The notes beneath the pieces are model-generated. The model was not told the DNA's origin and made no database searches. It saw nothing but the letters and a program-made list of their open reading frames with translations. 64,000 nucleotides of DNA from Pelagibacteraceae bacterium AG-430-E20. Lineage in GTDB: Bacteria; Pseudomonadota; Alphaproteobacteria; Pelagibacterales; Pelagibacteraceae. Shown in pieces: positions 33,511 to 42,029 of this stretch. The DNA lies in assembly GCA_003209915.1 (NCBI GenBank), contig QCOF01000002.1:174247-238246 (forward strand). The letters run 5' to 3'. Each line of letters opens with the position of its first letter. Within the stretch, counting starts at the first letter, position 1. Both the position numbers and the translations under genes were made by a program.

Positions 33511-34836
33511 ATGTCATTACCCACAAAAGCAAAAGTAGTCATTATAGGTGGTGGAATACACGGTTTAAGTACCGCATGGAAACTATCAGAAACATATAAA
33601 AATCCTGGAGACATAGTTGTTCTAGAAAAAAAAGATACTGCTGCAGGTGCAAGTGGCATTGCATGTGGTGTTGTAAGAAATAATTATTTTCAGCCAGCAA
33701 TGAGAGAATTAATGGCACATTCAGTTTCTATATGGGAAAGTGATCCAGATGCTTTCAAGTATAATGCAGTTGGATATTTACAAATTTCGCCAGAAGTTAT
33801 GCATGAAGACGTAGCTTCAATTTATGAGCAGCAAAAAGCAATTGGTTATGATTCAGAATTTATAGAAGGTGAAAAAGATTGTACGAATTATATGAAAGGT
33901 ATGTTCGATGATTGGCAAGCTAAAGGTATAACGTCTATTTTGCATGAAAAAAAAGGTGGTTACGCATTTAATGTGGACTCTATAAAAGCGCTTGAAAAAA
34001 AATCAACATCAAACGGAGTTAACGTATTTAAAGAAGTTAAAGTAACTGGATTTAAAAGAGGAAGTAACAGTAAAGCTGTAACCGGTGTAGAAACTGATAA
34101 AGGTACTATTGAATGCGAACAAGTAGTAGTTGGTGCAGGTCCTTGGGTAAGAGATTTCTGGAACATGTTAGAACTTCCAAAGACTGCAAATATTAAAGAT
34201 AAAGATGGTAAGTTTCATAAAACAGACATGTGGAAATATTGGATGCTGCAAGAAGGTATTCTAGGTGTTGAGCCAGATTTTTTAAAAATGAATAATGGCA
34301 AACAACCCCCTGTGATTCATGTCGACTCTACAGCTCCATTATATTCTGACTCAACAAAAAAACTAATTACCGATAAAATTTGGGGAATTTATTACAAGCC
34401 AGACATTGAAGGACTAGGTGTACAGGGCGGGACATCTCCTTACATAGTTGATAAACATTTTGATCAAGTTAATGTTGACCCGTACGGAGTGGAGTCTCTT
34501 GAATACCAAACAACAGAAACATTTAATGATATGTGGTGTTCAGCTCTAGCACATTGTCAAAAAAGATTTGAGGGAAAATCTGGTTTATATAGAAAAGGAC
34601 CATCAGGTGGACTTGGATGTATGACACCAGATTCATTTCCTATCTTTGATAGATTTTTAGAAAATGTTTATATGATTGCTGATGCTAATCATGGATATAA
34701 AATGATTGGTGTAGGTGAACTTGTTGCAAAAGAAATTCTGGGTACTGAAAGTGATTTATTGAAACCGTTTAGATTCAACCGTTACGAGAAAGGTGAACTT
34801 CACCCTACTTCGAACAGTCCGTTCCCTTGGAGTTAA
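33511..34836 (+). CDS. FAD-dependent amine oxidoreductase (DAO/SoxB-like), substrate unknown
   Basis: A 441-residue flavoprotein. The FAD turn KVVIIGGGIHGLSTAWKL (about residues 8-25) and DIVVLEKKDTAAGASGIACGVVRNNY match DAO-family beta subunits, and the end has MIADANHGYKMIGVGELVAKEI. It is not followed by alpha, gamma or delta partner genes, so it would work alone or with partners elsewhere. It sits between tdm and gmaS/mgsABC in the same direction, which makes it a candidate for oxidising dimethylamine or N-methylglutamate. It has its own AAGG ribosome-binding motif before the ATG. Confidence 0.8.
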   Translation: MSLPTKAKVVIIGGGIHGLSTAWKLSETYKNPGDIVVLEKKDTAAGASGIACGVVRNNYFQPAMRELMAHSVSIWESDPDAFKYNAVGYLQISPEVMHEDVASIYEQQKAIGYDSEFIEGEKDCTNYMKGMFDDWQAKGITSILHEKKGGYAFNVDSIKALEKKSTSNGVNVFKEVKVTGFKRGSNSKAVTGVETDKGTIECEQVVVGAGPWVRDFWNMLELPKTANIKDKDGKFHKTDMWKYWMLQEGILGVEPDFLKMNNGKQPPVIHVDSTAPLYSDSTKKLITDKIWGIYYKPDIEGLGVQGGTSPYIVDKHFDQVNVDPYGVESLEYQTTETFNDMWCSALAHCQKRFEGKSGLYRKGPSGGLGCMTPDSFPIFDRFLENVYMIADANHGYKMIGVGELVAKEILGTESDLLKPFRFNRYEKGELHPTSNSPFPWS

Positions 34837-34876
34837 ACTTCAAGCCTAGACACAAATAAATTTTTCAGCTACGCTT

Positions 34877-34891
34877 TATAAAATTTATAAT
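34877..34891 (+). promoter_or_regulatory. candidate -10 boxes before the type III GS-like gene
   Basis: TATAAA (34877-34882) and a perfect TATAAT (34886-34891) lie just upstream of the gene at 34907, whose ribosome site AAGGGGAA follows at 34897-34904. The TATAAT would place the start almost on the ribosome site, so the upstream box may be the used one. No -35 match is visible. Confidence 0.3.
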
Positions 34892-34906
34892 TCATTAAGG
34901 GGAAAA

Positions 34907-36376
34907 ATGACTGATTTAGAAAAACATGTTAACCAACCTGGAAGAGATAAACTAGTAAAACAGGTTAGAGCTAAAATTAATGAACTTAAAATTGATTATA
35001 TTTTTTTTCAGTTCATATCTGTTACTGGAAGAGTTGTGGGTAAAGGAATACCTGCAGACCATTGGGAAAGAACATGCGAAAAAGGTTTTCAATTAGTTTA
35101 TGGTGCAACAGCAAATCTCTTCTTAGATCGTCACAATAACTATATAGGTTATGGACCTGAAGCTAAAGAACTTGTTGGCATACCAGATCCTGAAACTTTT
35201 TGTCAGTTACCTTGGGATAAAAAAGTTGCGAGAGTTTTTGTAACATGTTTTAGAAACAGAGAAGAAAGAGAAAATCCAGGAGGTCATCTTACATCTGATT
35301 GTCGGGGTAACTTAAGAATTATAGCTAAGGAATTTAAGAAAAAGCATGGTTATCAGTTAAGAGTTGGAACAGAGCCTGAGATGATGTGGTTAACAAGAAA
35401 CGAAGATGGAACTCCTACTGGTAAAGGTTTCTCTAAACCTTATTGTTATCATATTGATCAATTTGAGTCCTTAAGACCCGTATTTATGAAGGTAATGGAG
35501 TATGCAAGAGCAATGGGTTTTGATATGATTCAAGGAGATCATGAGGATGCTCCAGGTCAATTAGAATTAAACTGGATGTATGACGATGTTTTAAGAAACG
35601 CAGATAGATTATCGACGTACAGACAAATTTGTGCACAAGTTGCTAGAGAGTTTAATTTAATTGCTTGCTTTATGACAAAACCTTTTATGGGTGTTTCTGC
35701 AAGTGGGTGTCATACCAACATGTCTTTATGGACTGGTGGTAAAGACAAAGTAAATAAATTAGGTCATAAATCGCTTCCTGGAATGGATGAAGTATTTAGT
35801 TATGTTGAAGGTGGAACAAATACATTCATGCCTGATACTAAAGATGTACAACTACCAGGTAAAATTGGATTAAAATCTATTGGTGGTGTTATGAAACATC
35901 TTCCTGCCTTAACAGCTATTGGGTCCTCTACTGTTAATTCGTATAGAAGATTATGGGATCAAGGTTTCTGGGCGCCAGTTTATGCTGATTGGGGTTATCA
36001 AAACAGAACTTGTGGTCTAAGAGTGTCTGCTCCTGGTAGATTTGAATACCGTTCAGTAGACTCTATGCATAATCCTTATTTAATGGGAGCATCATTGTTA
36101 AAAGCATTTGATGATGGACTAGCAAACAACATAGATCCAGGTAAGCCTGAGTCTAGAAATATATATGAGGCTCAAAAAGCAGGAAAGGATGTTAAAAAAT
36201 TACCTTTAAGTTTAGGTGAAGCTTTGGACAGATTGGCAGAAGATAAAGTAATACAATCTGCTATGCCTGATGAAATGTATAAAATTTTCCATTGGTATAA
36301 AAATGATGAATGGGAAAGATTTTTAGGTGCAACAACTCAATGGGATCTGGATACTTATCTAGATTGTCTTCCATAG
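34907..36376 (+). CDS. glutamine synthetase type III-like enzyme (candidate gamma-glutamylmethylamide synthetase)
   Basis: A 489-residue GS-fold ligase. GTEPEMMW holds the metal-binding Glu pair, HEDAPGQLELNW the GQxE motif, GCHTNMSLW a metal His, NSYRRL the substrate Arg and GRFEYRS the catalytic end. GmaS joins glutamate and methylamine with ATP. The gene lies directly before mgsABC (28 bp), the natural place for GmaS, and has a strong AAGGGG ribosome site. It is longer than the GlnT/GmaS type I know (about 440), and a second paralogue of that size lies at 42030. So either could be the methylamine enzyme. Confidence 0.8.
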   Translation: MTDLEKHVNQPGRDKLVKQVRAKINELKIDYIFFQFISVTGRVVGKGIPADHWERTCEKGFQLVYGATANLFLDRHNNYIGYGPEAKELVGIPDPETFCQLPWDKKVARVFVTCFRNREERENPGGHLTSDCRGNLRIIAKEFKKKHGYQLRVGTEPEMMWLTRNEDGTPTGKGFSKPYCYHIDQFESLRPVFMKVMEYARAMGFDMIQGDHEDAPGQLELNWMYDDVLRNADRLSTYRQICAQVAREFNLIACFMTKPFMGVSASGCHTNMSLWTGGKDKVNKLGHKSLPGMDEVFSYVEGGTNTFMPDTKDVQLPGKIGLKSIGGVMKHLPALTAIGSSTVNSYRRLWDQGFWAPVYADWGYQNRTCGLRVSAPGRFEYRSVDSMHNPYLMGASLLKAFDDGLANNIDPGKPESRNIYEAQKAGKDVKKLPLSLGEALDRLAEDKVIQSAMPDEMYKIFHWYKNDEWERFLGATTQWDLDTYLDCLP

Positions 36377-36404
36377 GTCTTAAAATAAAAGAAGGGTATA
36401 AAAT

Positions 36405-37349
36405 ATGTGTGGTATCGCAGGTTTAATTCATAGAGGAAAATCTTCAAATGTTGGAAGTGAGCTTCAGGGTATGCTTCAAGCATTAAAACATAGAGGTGAA
36501 GATTCAACGGGCTATGCTTTATACGGAGATACGGATGGTAAAAATTTTATCATGCGTTTTAAGGTTGGAGAAAATGTTGGAGAAGGTAGTTCTTCAGTTA
36601 TGGAAGATGTTTCTGTTTACGATGAAAGAAAAAAAATCGTTGATCAAACTCTATCTGAGATGGGTGCAAAAATTATCAAAGAGGAAAGAACTCTTCCCTA
36701 CTCATTAAGATATGAAGTTGATTATGAAACCAAAGATTTATTAGATTTTTCTCAAAGAATTGAAAGTATTCCTGGAGTAGAAATATTATCTATGGGAAAA
36801 TCTTTAGAGGTAATCAAAGATCTAGGGAACGCAAAAATGGTGTGTGACAGATATAGTTTAGATAAACTTGTTGGAACACATGCTATTGGTCATGCAAGAA
36901 TGGCAACTGAGTCTGGTGTAGATATAAAATCAGCCCACCCTTTCTGGGGTTATCCTTTTAGTGATGTGTCAGTTGTTCATAATGGACAGCTTACAAATTA
37001 TTGGAACAACAGAAGAGTTTTGGAAAATAAAGGTATGAGATTTATGTCAGAATGTGATTCAGAATTGATAGCGGTTTATATAGCACAAAAAATGAGAGAG
37101 GGAGCAAGTCTTGAAGAAGGAATGAAAGACTCTCTATCTGGGCTTGATGGTGTTTTTACTTATTTTGTAGCAACAAAAGACTCTTTAGGTATGGCAAAAG
37201 ATACAATGGCAGCAAAACCTTTGGTGCTTTATGAATCGGATGATTTAGTTGCAATGGGATCAGAAGAGATTGCGATCAGATCTGTGTTACCACACGAAAT
37301 TGATACTTATGATCCTTTTGATGGAGAGGTAAAAGTATGGCAAATATAA
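36405..37349 (+). CDS. mgsA: N-methylglutamate synthase subunit A (class II amidotransferase)
   Basis: A 314-residue class II (Ntn) glutamine amidotransferase. Cys2 (MCGIAGLIHRG) is the nucleophile, and HAIGHARMATES and SVVHNGQLTNYW are the glutamine-binding loops. It corresponds to the GlxB/MgsA protein of the split glutamate-synthase-like complex. Here it would release methylamine from gamma-glutamylmethylamide, the transfer step of the N-methylglutamate pathway. Its 3' end overlaps mgsB by 13 bp. A GAAGGG ribosome site precedes the ATG. Confidence 0.88.
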   Translation: MCGIAGLIHRGKSSNVGSELQGMLQALKHRGEDSTGYALYGDTDGKNFIMRFKVGENVGEGSSSVMEDVSVYDERKKIVDQTLSEMGAKIIKEERTLPYSLRYEVDYETKDLLDFSQRIESIPGVEILSMGKSLEVIKDLGNAKMVCDRYSLDKLVGTHAIGHARMATESGVDIKSAHPFWGYPFSDVSVVHNGQLTNYWNNRRVLENKGMRFMSECDSELIAVYIAQKMREGASLEEGMKDSLSGLDGVFTYFVATKDSLGMAKDTMAAKPLVLYESDDLVAMGSEEIAIRSVLPHEIDTYDPFDGEVKVWQI

Positions 37350-38191
37350 AAACTAGCGAGAAAAAGTCCAAAGCCCAATCAATGGGAATGCATACAGAAG
37401 TATTAACAGGAAGAACTCAGCAAAAGTTTTTTAACCCTGATGAAGCTGAAAACTTTTATTATTTTGGAACTTACGATGTTGACTTCAATAAAAGAACAGA
37501 CTTAGACGTAATGAATATGTCAGCACCTGAAGCTAATAAAGAAATAGACAACTTAATGAGCCAAGGATATGGGACAATAGTAATTAAAAATCCACAAGGA
37601 AAACACAGTTTAGGTGTTGGTATTTTGAATAAACTAAATTTAATTTTTGAAGGAAGTTTGGGATATTTTGGAATGGGATCGTGTGATGGTCCAATTGTTA
37701 GAATTAATGGAAGAGTTGGTTGGTCATGTGCGGAAAATTTGATGGCTGGAAAAGTTGTTATTGAAAAAAATGCAGGTTCTTGTTTTGGAGCTGCTATAAG
37801 AGGTGGAGATTTAATCTGCAAAGGTAGTGTTGGTGCAAGAACTGGTATCGATATGAAAGGCGGAACGATTATTATTGGCGGAGATGCTGGAGCATTTACT
37901 GGTTTTATGATGCAAAGAGGACGAATAATAATTCTTGGAGATGTTGGAATAAATTTAGGAGACTCTATGTACGATGGGACAATTTTCGTAGGTGGAGAAA
38001 TTGGGTCATATGGTAGTGATGCTGTGGATGCAGAATTAACTTCTAGTGATCAAGATTGGTTAAGACGAAAACTAAAGGTTGCAGAAATAGGTGAAGATTT
38101 TGACGTTAGCAAAATGAAAAAAATTGTAGCTGGTAAAAAACTTTGGAATTATGATAATTTAGAACCTACGGAGAAGAAGGGAGCAATTTAA
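37337..38191 (+). CDS. mgsB: N-methylglutamate synthase subunit B (GXGXG domain)
   Basis: A 284-residue protein related to the C-terminal beta-helix (GXGXG) domain of glutamate synthase and of formylmethanofuran dehydrogenase subunit C. Repeats such as GVGILNKLN, GMGSCDGPIVRINGRVGW, GGDLICKGSVGARTG, GGTIIIGGDAGAFTG and DGTIFVGGEIGS stack as beta-helix turns. It is the GlxC/MgsB structural subunit that pairs with the FMN subunit. It overlaps mgsA by 13 bp and mgsC by 1 bp, so the three are coupled. Confidence 0.88.
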   Translation: MANIKTSEKKSKAQSMGMHTEVLTGRTQQKFFNPDEAENFYYFGTYDVDFNKRTDLDVMNMSAPEANKEIDNLMSQGYGTIVIKNPQGKHSLGVGILNKLNLIFEGSLGYFGMGSCDGPIVRINGRVGWSCAENLMAGKVVIEKNAGSCFGAAIRGGDLICKGSVGARTGIDMKGGTIIIGGDAGAFTGFMMQRGRIIILGDVGINLGDSMYDGTIFVGGEIGSYGSDAVDAELTSSDQDWLRRKLKVAEIGEDFDVSKMKKIVAGKKLWNYDNLEPTEKKGAI

Positions 38192-39612
38192 TGCCTAAGA
38201 AAAAAAGTAAAAAAAATAGAAAAGTAAAATTAAATGGAAAAGGAGTTGGTGGTAAAGCTGACGTTCATGCACACGAAGATGGAAAAAGAAATAAAAGTTT
38301 ATTAGGGCATAACGCTATCTTCACTCCTGAAGTAATCGACGACATACATATTAAAGCACAGTTAGGAAGATACAGAATGCGTGGAATGGCATTAATGAAA
38401 AAAATTCCAACGTTCGATGATTTAGTTTTCTTACCAGGAACATTAACAAGATTTGTAATTGAAGGTTATAGAGAAAAATGTGAAACCAAAACAGTAATTG
38501 GTCCAAGATGTGAAAACCCAATTGAATTAGATATTCCAGTTTATATTACAGGGATGAGTTTTGGTGCATTATCTTATGAAGCTAAAACTGCTTTAGCAAG
38601 AGGAGCTACTATGGCTGGTAGCGCTACTTGTTCAGGTGAAGGTGGAATGATACCAGATGAAAGAAGATATTCTGAAAAATGGTACTATCAATGTATTCAA
38701 TCAAGATACGGTTTTAATCCTCATCATGCTCAGTTAGCTGATGGAATAGAAGTTTTTATTGGACAGGGTCAAAAAGTTGGAATGGGTGGCCACCTTATGG
38801 GGCAAAAAGTAACTGACCAAGTTGCAGAAATGAGATCATTACCTTCAGGTATTGACCAAAGATCGCCTGCTAGACACCCTGACTGGTTAGGTCCTGATGA
38901 TTTAGCTTTAAAGGTTGAAGAATTAAGACAATTAACAAAAAATAAAGTTCCAATTCAATTAAAATTAGGAGCATCAAAAGTTTATGATGACGTGCGTATG
39001 GCTGCAAAATGTGATCCTGATTCAATTTATCTAGATGGAATGGAAGGATCAACTGGAGCGGGACCACACATTGCCGCTGCAAATACTGGAATACCTGGAA
39101 TTGCCGCTATTAGAGAAGCCAGAAGAGCGATTGATGATGTTGGTAAAACTGGAAAGGTAACTCTAATTTATGCAGGTGGTGTAAGAGATGGTGCCGATAT
39201 GGCAAAAGCCCTAGCATTAGGAGCTGATGCAATTGCAATTGGTACAGGATCAATGATTGCACTAAACTGTAACAAAGATATTCCTGAAGCTGATTTTGAA
39301 AAAGAAATGGGTGTAAAGGCTGGAGAATGCTACCACTGTCACACGGGTCGTTGCCCAGTAGGAGTTGCTACGCAAGATCCAAAATTAAGAGCAAGATTAA
39401 ATCCTGATGATGCTGCTTTAAGAGTTTATAATTATTTGCATTCAATGACTCTAGAAGCTCAATTATTAGCTAGAGCTTGTGGTAAAACAAATATTCACTC
39501 ATTAGAGCCTGAGGATTTAGCTGCATTAACATCTGAGGCATCTGCTTTAGCAAAAGTTCCTTTAGCTGGAACTAATTATACTGTTGGAGTTGATAATTAT
39601 CACAAAATATAA
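38191..39612 (+). CDS. mgsC: N-methylglutamate synthase subunit C (FMN/Fe-S synthase domain)
   Basis: A 473-residue protein of the glutamate-synthase FMN domain. TGMSFGALSYEAKTALARGA and the phosphate loop LIYAGGVRDGADMAKALALGADAIAIG are the FMN-binding segments, and ECYHCHTGRCPVGVATQ is the cysteine cluster of the iron-sulfur centre. With MgsA and MgsB it makes N-methylglutamate from the released methylamine and 2-oxoglutarate or glutamate precursor. It starts with a lysine-rich head, MPKKKSKKNRK. It overlaps mgsB by one base. Confidence 0.9.
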   Translation: MPKKKSKKNRKVKLNGKGVGGKADVHAHEDGKRNKSLLGHNAIFTPEVIDDIHIKAQLGRYRMRGMALMKKIPTFDDLVFLPGTLTRFVIEGYREKCETKTVIGPRCENPIELDIPVYITGMSFGALSYEAKTALARGATMAGSATCSGEGGMIPDERRYSEKWYYQCIQSRYGFNPHHAQLADGIEVFIGQGQKVGMGGHLMGQKVTDQVAEMRSLPSGIDQRSPARHPDWLGPDDLALKVEELRQLTKNKVPIQLKLGASKVYDDVRMAAKCDPDSIYLDGMEGSTGAGPHIAAANTGIPGIAAIREARRAIDDVGKTGKVTLIYAGGVRDGADMAKALALGADAIAIGTGSMIALNCNKDIPEADFEKEMGVKAGECYHCHTGRCPVGVATQDPKLRARLNPDDAALRVYNYLHSMTLEAQLLARACGKTNIHSLEPEDLAALTSEASALAKVPLAGTNYTVGVDNYHKI

Positions 39613-39619
39613 ATTAACT

Positions 39620-40033
39620 ATGCCAAAGAAAAAAACAAAAAAAATAAAATCTAAAGGTAAGTCAAAAAAAGACAAGCTTAGTACTTTTAAGGAAACTGCA
39701 AGAGAAAAATTAATTGGTCAACATATAGGTTATAGATATGATGTTAACTTACTTCCTGATTACAAAAAAATAACTCCGTTTTTGAAGAAGTATATTGAAG
39801 CTATGGGATGGGACGATCTTAACTGGCTAGAAGATGTTCATATGGGTTATGAAGAAGATAGACCAGCAGTATTTTGTAGAAATGCTAACGGGTGGGTTAC
39901 TATTCCAAAATCAATTAAATTACCTAACAATCAGCAAGATAGAGATATGATAGCTAGAGAACTGTTAGTTAAATTTCAAATGTCTCCTAAACATCCACTT
40001 GTTGATTTGAAAAAAGCCTATTTAAAATTTTAA
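39620..40033 (+). CDS. conserved-looking unknown of the N-methylglutamate synthase operon
   Basis: A 137-residue protein. I use the ATG at 39620, 7 bp past the mgsC stop; an earlier in-frame ATG at 39584 would overlap mgsC by 29 bp. The N-terminal 25 residues are almost all lysine and serine (MPKKKTKKIKSKGKSKKDK), much like the head of MgsC. The rest is a compact domain with GMGWDDLNWLEDVHMGYEEDRPAVFCR-like acidic and aromatic content. I do not know the family. Its place after mgsC suggests an accessory subunit or stabiliser of the synthase. Confidence 0.65.
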   Translation: MPKKKTKKIKSKGKSKKDKLSTFKETAREKLIGQHIGYRYDVNLLPDYKKITPFLKKYIEAMGWDDLNWLEDVHMGYEEDRPAVFCRNANGWVTIPKSIKLPNNQQDRDMIARELLVKFQMSPKHPLVDLKKAYLKF

Positions 40034-40039
40034 TATCAC

Positions 40040-40060
40040 AATCAAGGGTTGATTTTATTT
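40040..40060 (+). terminator. weak hairpin with T-rich tail after the mgs operon
   Basis: AATCAA (40040-40045) and TTGATT (40049-40054) form a 6-bp stem with a GGG loop, followed by TTATTTTTAAAT. It may end the mgs transcripts before the separately promoted ammonium transporter gene. Confidence 0.35.
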
Positions 40061-40102
40061 TTAAATCTATTGTCCACAGTAGTTTTTTAAGAGTTGTTTT
40101 GT

Positions 40103-40131
40103 TTGTCACGCCCCTAAAAATTTCATAAGAT
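40103..40131 (+). promoter_or_regulatory. candidate promoter of the ammonium transporter gene
   Basis: TTGTCA (40103-40108, 5 of 6) and TAAGAT (40126-40131, 4 of 6) are 17 bp apart. The start site would be near 40138, with a leader of about 20 bases carrying GGGGGT before the ATG at 40158. Confidence 0.45.
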
Positions 40132-40157
40132 TTCTTAAACAAATATGGGGGTAAAAA

Positions 40158-41558
40158 ATGACTGATCAGTTAGGTGCTCTTACTACTATATTTACAGAAT
40201 TTTACTACTGGGTAACGGTAGTACTGATGTTTTTAATTCACGTCGGTTTCTGTATGTATGAAGTTGGAGCGTCAAGATACAAACACCACCAACATACCTT
40301 AATGAAAAACACAATGCTTATACCTTTGGTAACAGTTACTTGGTTTTTATTTGGTTGGTGGATTTATTGGGCTTTTCCTACAGGACCCGGGATAGCTCCA
40401 TCAATTATGACAGAAAGTACTGGACTAGTTTTAGGTGGAGGATTTGGAGGGAATGATCTCGCTAATCCAACTAACGCTCTTATGGCAGTTAATCTTAACG
40501 ATCATATAATGGGTGTTTTCTGGGCCGCGTTCTTATTATTTTCATGGACAGCTGCTTCTATTGTTTCAGGAGCTATTATTGAAAGAATAACAACTTTTGC
40601 ATTTGGAGTTTTAGCAATTGCGATTGGATCTGTTTTCTGGTCGATAGATGCTTCATGGGGATGGCACTTTGATGGATGGATGCTTAAAATTTTAGGATAT
40701 CACGATGCGTATGCATCAGGTGTTATTCACGCAATAGCAGGTGGATTTGCACTAGGTGTTCTAATGGTTTTGGGACCAAGAATTGGTAAATTCTCATCAA
40801 GTGGTGAACCAAGAAATATAGGACCAAGAAATCCTTGGCTAGTTACTATTGGATTATTTCTAATTTATACTGGTTTCTGGGGATTTTATGCAGCTTGTAA
40901 TGTTCCGATATATGACCTTGGGCCTGAGTATGGAATGGAAGGAGTAACATTCTGGACAGCAACTAACATCTATTTAACGCCTACTACATTAAGTGGAATA
41001 ACTATGAACTTCTTAATGTCGTTATCAGGTGGATTGTTAGCTGGGTATGTTATTGCTAAAGGTGATCCTTTCTGGACTTACTCAAGTGGACTAGCAGGTA
41101 TAATATGTGCATCAGCTGGAAATGACTTATATCATCCAATTCAAGCTTTGATTATTGGTATGATTGGTGTTGTGATTTCATACAAACTTCATTATTGGGT
41201 TGAACGAAAGTTCAAAATTGATGATGCGGTTGGAGCAGTAGCTGTACATGGTTATGCTGGTTTTATTGGACTTGTAATCTGTGGGTTTGTTTTGAATGGT
41301 TATCCTTCATCTGGATATAGCGTTGGAGCTATGTTTGATGGAACAACCTACGCTACAATTAATCCATTGGGTCAATTTATAGGAGCAATAATAATGTTCT
41401 TAGTTCTAGGACTAATACCAGGATATATAATTGCTAGAGTTCTTAACGGAATGGGTAAATTAAGAATCCCAAGAGAAGTTGAGATAGCAGGACTAGACTA
41501 TGAAATGATGGAGGCTGCTAAAGATGATGAAAAAGCAGTTTCATCAGCAACCAGGTAA
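40158..41558 (+). CDS. amt: ammonium transporter (Amt/MEP/Rh family)
   Basis: A 466-residue protein with about eleven spans. The twin-histidine pore is represented by GVIHAIAGGFALG and, later, AVAVHGYAGFIGLV. The family-typical WGWHFDGWMLK and DDAVGAVAVHG segments are present. It imports ammonium or methylammonium. The gene follows the mgs operon with its own promoter and is followed 11 bp later by a small membrane protein. It is placed where ammonium or methylamine from the pathway could be captured. No GlnK gene is adjacent. Confidence 0.92.
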   Translation: MTDQLGALTTIFTEFYYWVTVVLMFLIHVGFCMYEVGASRYKHHQHTLMKNTMLIPLVTVTWFLFGWWIYWAFPTGPGIAPSIMTESTGLVLGGGFGGNDLANPTNALMAVNLNDHIMGVFWAAFLLFSWTAASIVSGAIIERITTFAFGVLAIAIGSVFWSIDASWGWHFDGWMLKILGYHDAYASGVIHAIAGGFALGVLMVLGPRIGKFSSSGEPRNIGPRNPWLVTIGLFLIYTGFWGFYAACNVPIYDLGPEYGMEGVTFWTATNIYLTPTTLSGITMNFLMSLSGGLLAGYVIAKGDPFWTYSSGLAGIICASAGNDLYHPIQALIIGMIGVVISYKLHYWVERKFKIDDAVGAVAVHGYAGFIGLVICGFVLNGYPSSGYSVGAMFDGTTYATINPLGQFIGAIIMFLVLGLIPGYIIARVLNGMGKLRIPREVEIAGLDYEMMEAAKDDEKAVSSATR

Positions 41559-41569
41559 AGGAGAAAAAT

Positions 41570-41800
41570 ATGGCTACAGTATCAAACTGGATAGATCATC
41601 TAAATAAACCTGCAGAAGAGGTTGCTGGATCGGTTTATCCTGGAGCAGGATCTAGTGAATTTATACTAGTCCTGTTGTTAATTGCTGTATGGATTGGATG
41701 GAGTGTCATCACAGATAAATCTGAGAGGGAAGAACTTGATAGATTATCTAGAAAAAGACACGGTGCAAACGATCATAAAAGCAATATTACCGATTGGTAA
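41570..41800 (+). CDS. small single-span membrane protein after amt
   Basis: A 76-residue protein. An amphipathic head ends in GAGSSEF, then one membrane span (about residues 31-46, ILVLLLIAVWIGWSVI) and a charged tail (REELDRLSRKRH). A good ribosome site (AAAGGAG) precedes the ATG, 11 bp after amt. A strong terminator follows directly, so amt and this gene are a two-gene unit. I do not know the family. It could be a partner or stabiliser of the transporter. Confidence 0.7.
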   Translation: MATVSNWIDHLNKPAEEVAGSVYPGAGSSEFILVLLLIAVWIGWSVITDKSEREELDRLSRKRHGANDHKSNITDW

Positions 41801-41814
41801 TTAGAAGAAAATTT

Positions 41815-41845
41815 GGGCGCTACTTGAATGTAGCGCCCTTTTTTT
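41815..41845 (+). terminator. strong intrinsic terminator after the amt unit
   Basis: GGGCGCTAC (41815-41823) and GTAGCGCCC (41830-41838) form a perfect 9-bp stem with a 6-base loop, followed by seven T residues. This is a textbook rho-independent terminator and is the strongest in the window. Confidence 0.95.
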
Positions 41846-41850
41846 ATAAT
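41824..41850 (+). promoter_or_regulatory. candidate promoter lying inside the amt terminator
   Basis: TTGAAT (41824-41829), the terminator loop, and a perfect TATAAT (41845-41850), starting at the last T of the tract, are 15 bp apart. A start site near 41857-41860 falls on or just before the ATG at 41860, so the next gene may be leaderless. The spacing is short for sigma-70. Confidence 0.4.
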
Positions 41851-41859
41851 CTTGTTATA

Positions 41860-42012
41860 ATGAGTGAAGATAAAAACGAAGAGCTAAGACCAACCAAAAT
41901 GAGGGGGGTTGCTTTTCCAAAAGCAAAGTATGGTGTAATTCTTGCAATTATCTTAATAGTAGTAGTAAATTTTATTTTGTATAAAGAAACTATCTTTTCA
42001 TTTTTTAAATAA
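41860..42012 (+). CDS. 50-residue single-span membrane protein
   Basis: A 50-residue ORF from ATG 41860 (MSEDKNEELRP). An upstream in-frame ATG at 41794 is rejected because it would translate through the terminator. The protein has a polar head of about 20 residues and one membrane span (about residues 26-41, GVILAIILIVVVNFIL). It is followed 17 bp later by the second GS-type gene, with which it may be cotranscribed. Function is unknown. Confidence 0.6.
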   Translation: MSEDKNEELRPTKMRGVAFPKAKYGVILAIILIVVVNFILYKETIFSFFK

Positions 42013-42029
42013 TTGTGATAGCCTAGGCA

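Noticed and set aside
37471..37821. 116-residue open frame antisense to mgsB
   Set aside because: It is covered by the clear beta-helix repeats of mgsB and has no supporting signal of its own.
39584..39619. Upstream start for the 137-residue mgs-linked protein
   Set aside because: It overlaps mgsC by 29 bp, while the ATG at 39620 begins a head resembling that of MgsC.
41794..41859. Upstream start for the 50-residue membrane protein
   Set aside because: It would require translation through a strong intrinsic terminator and gives an unlikely N-terminus.
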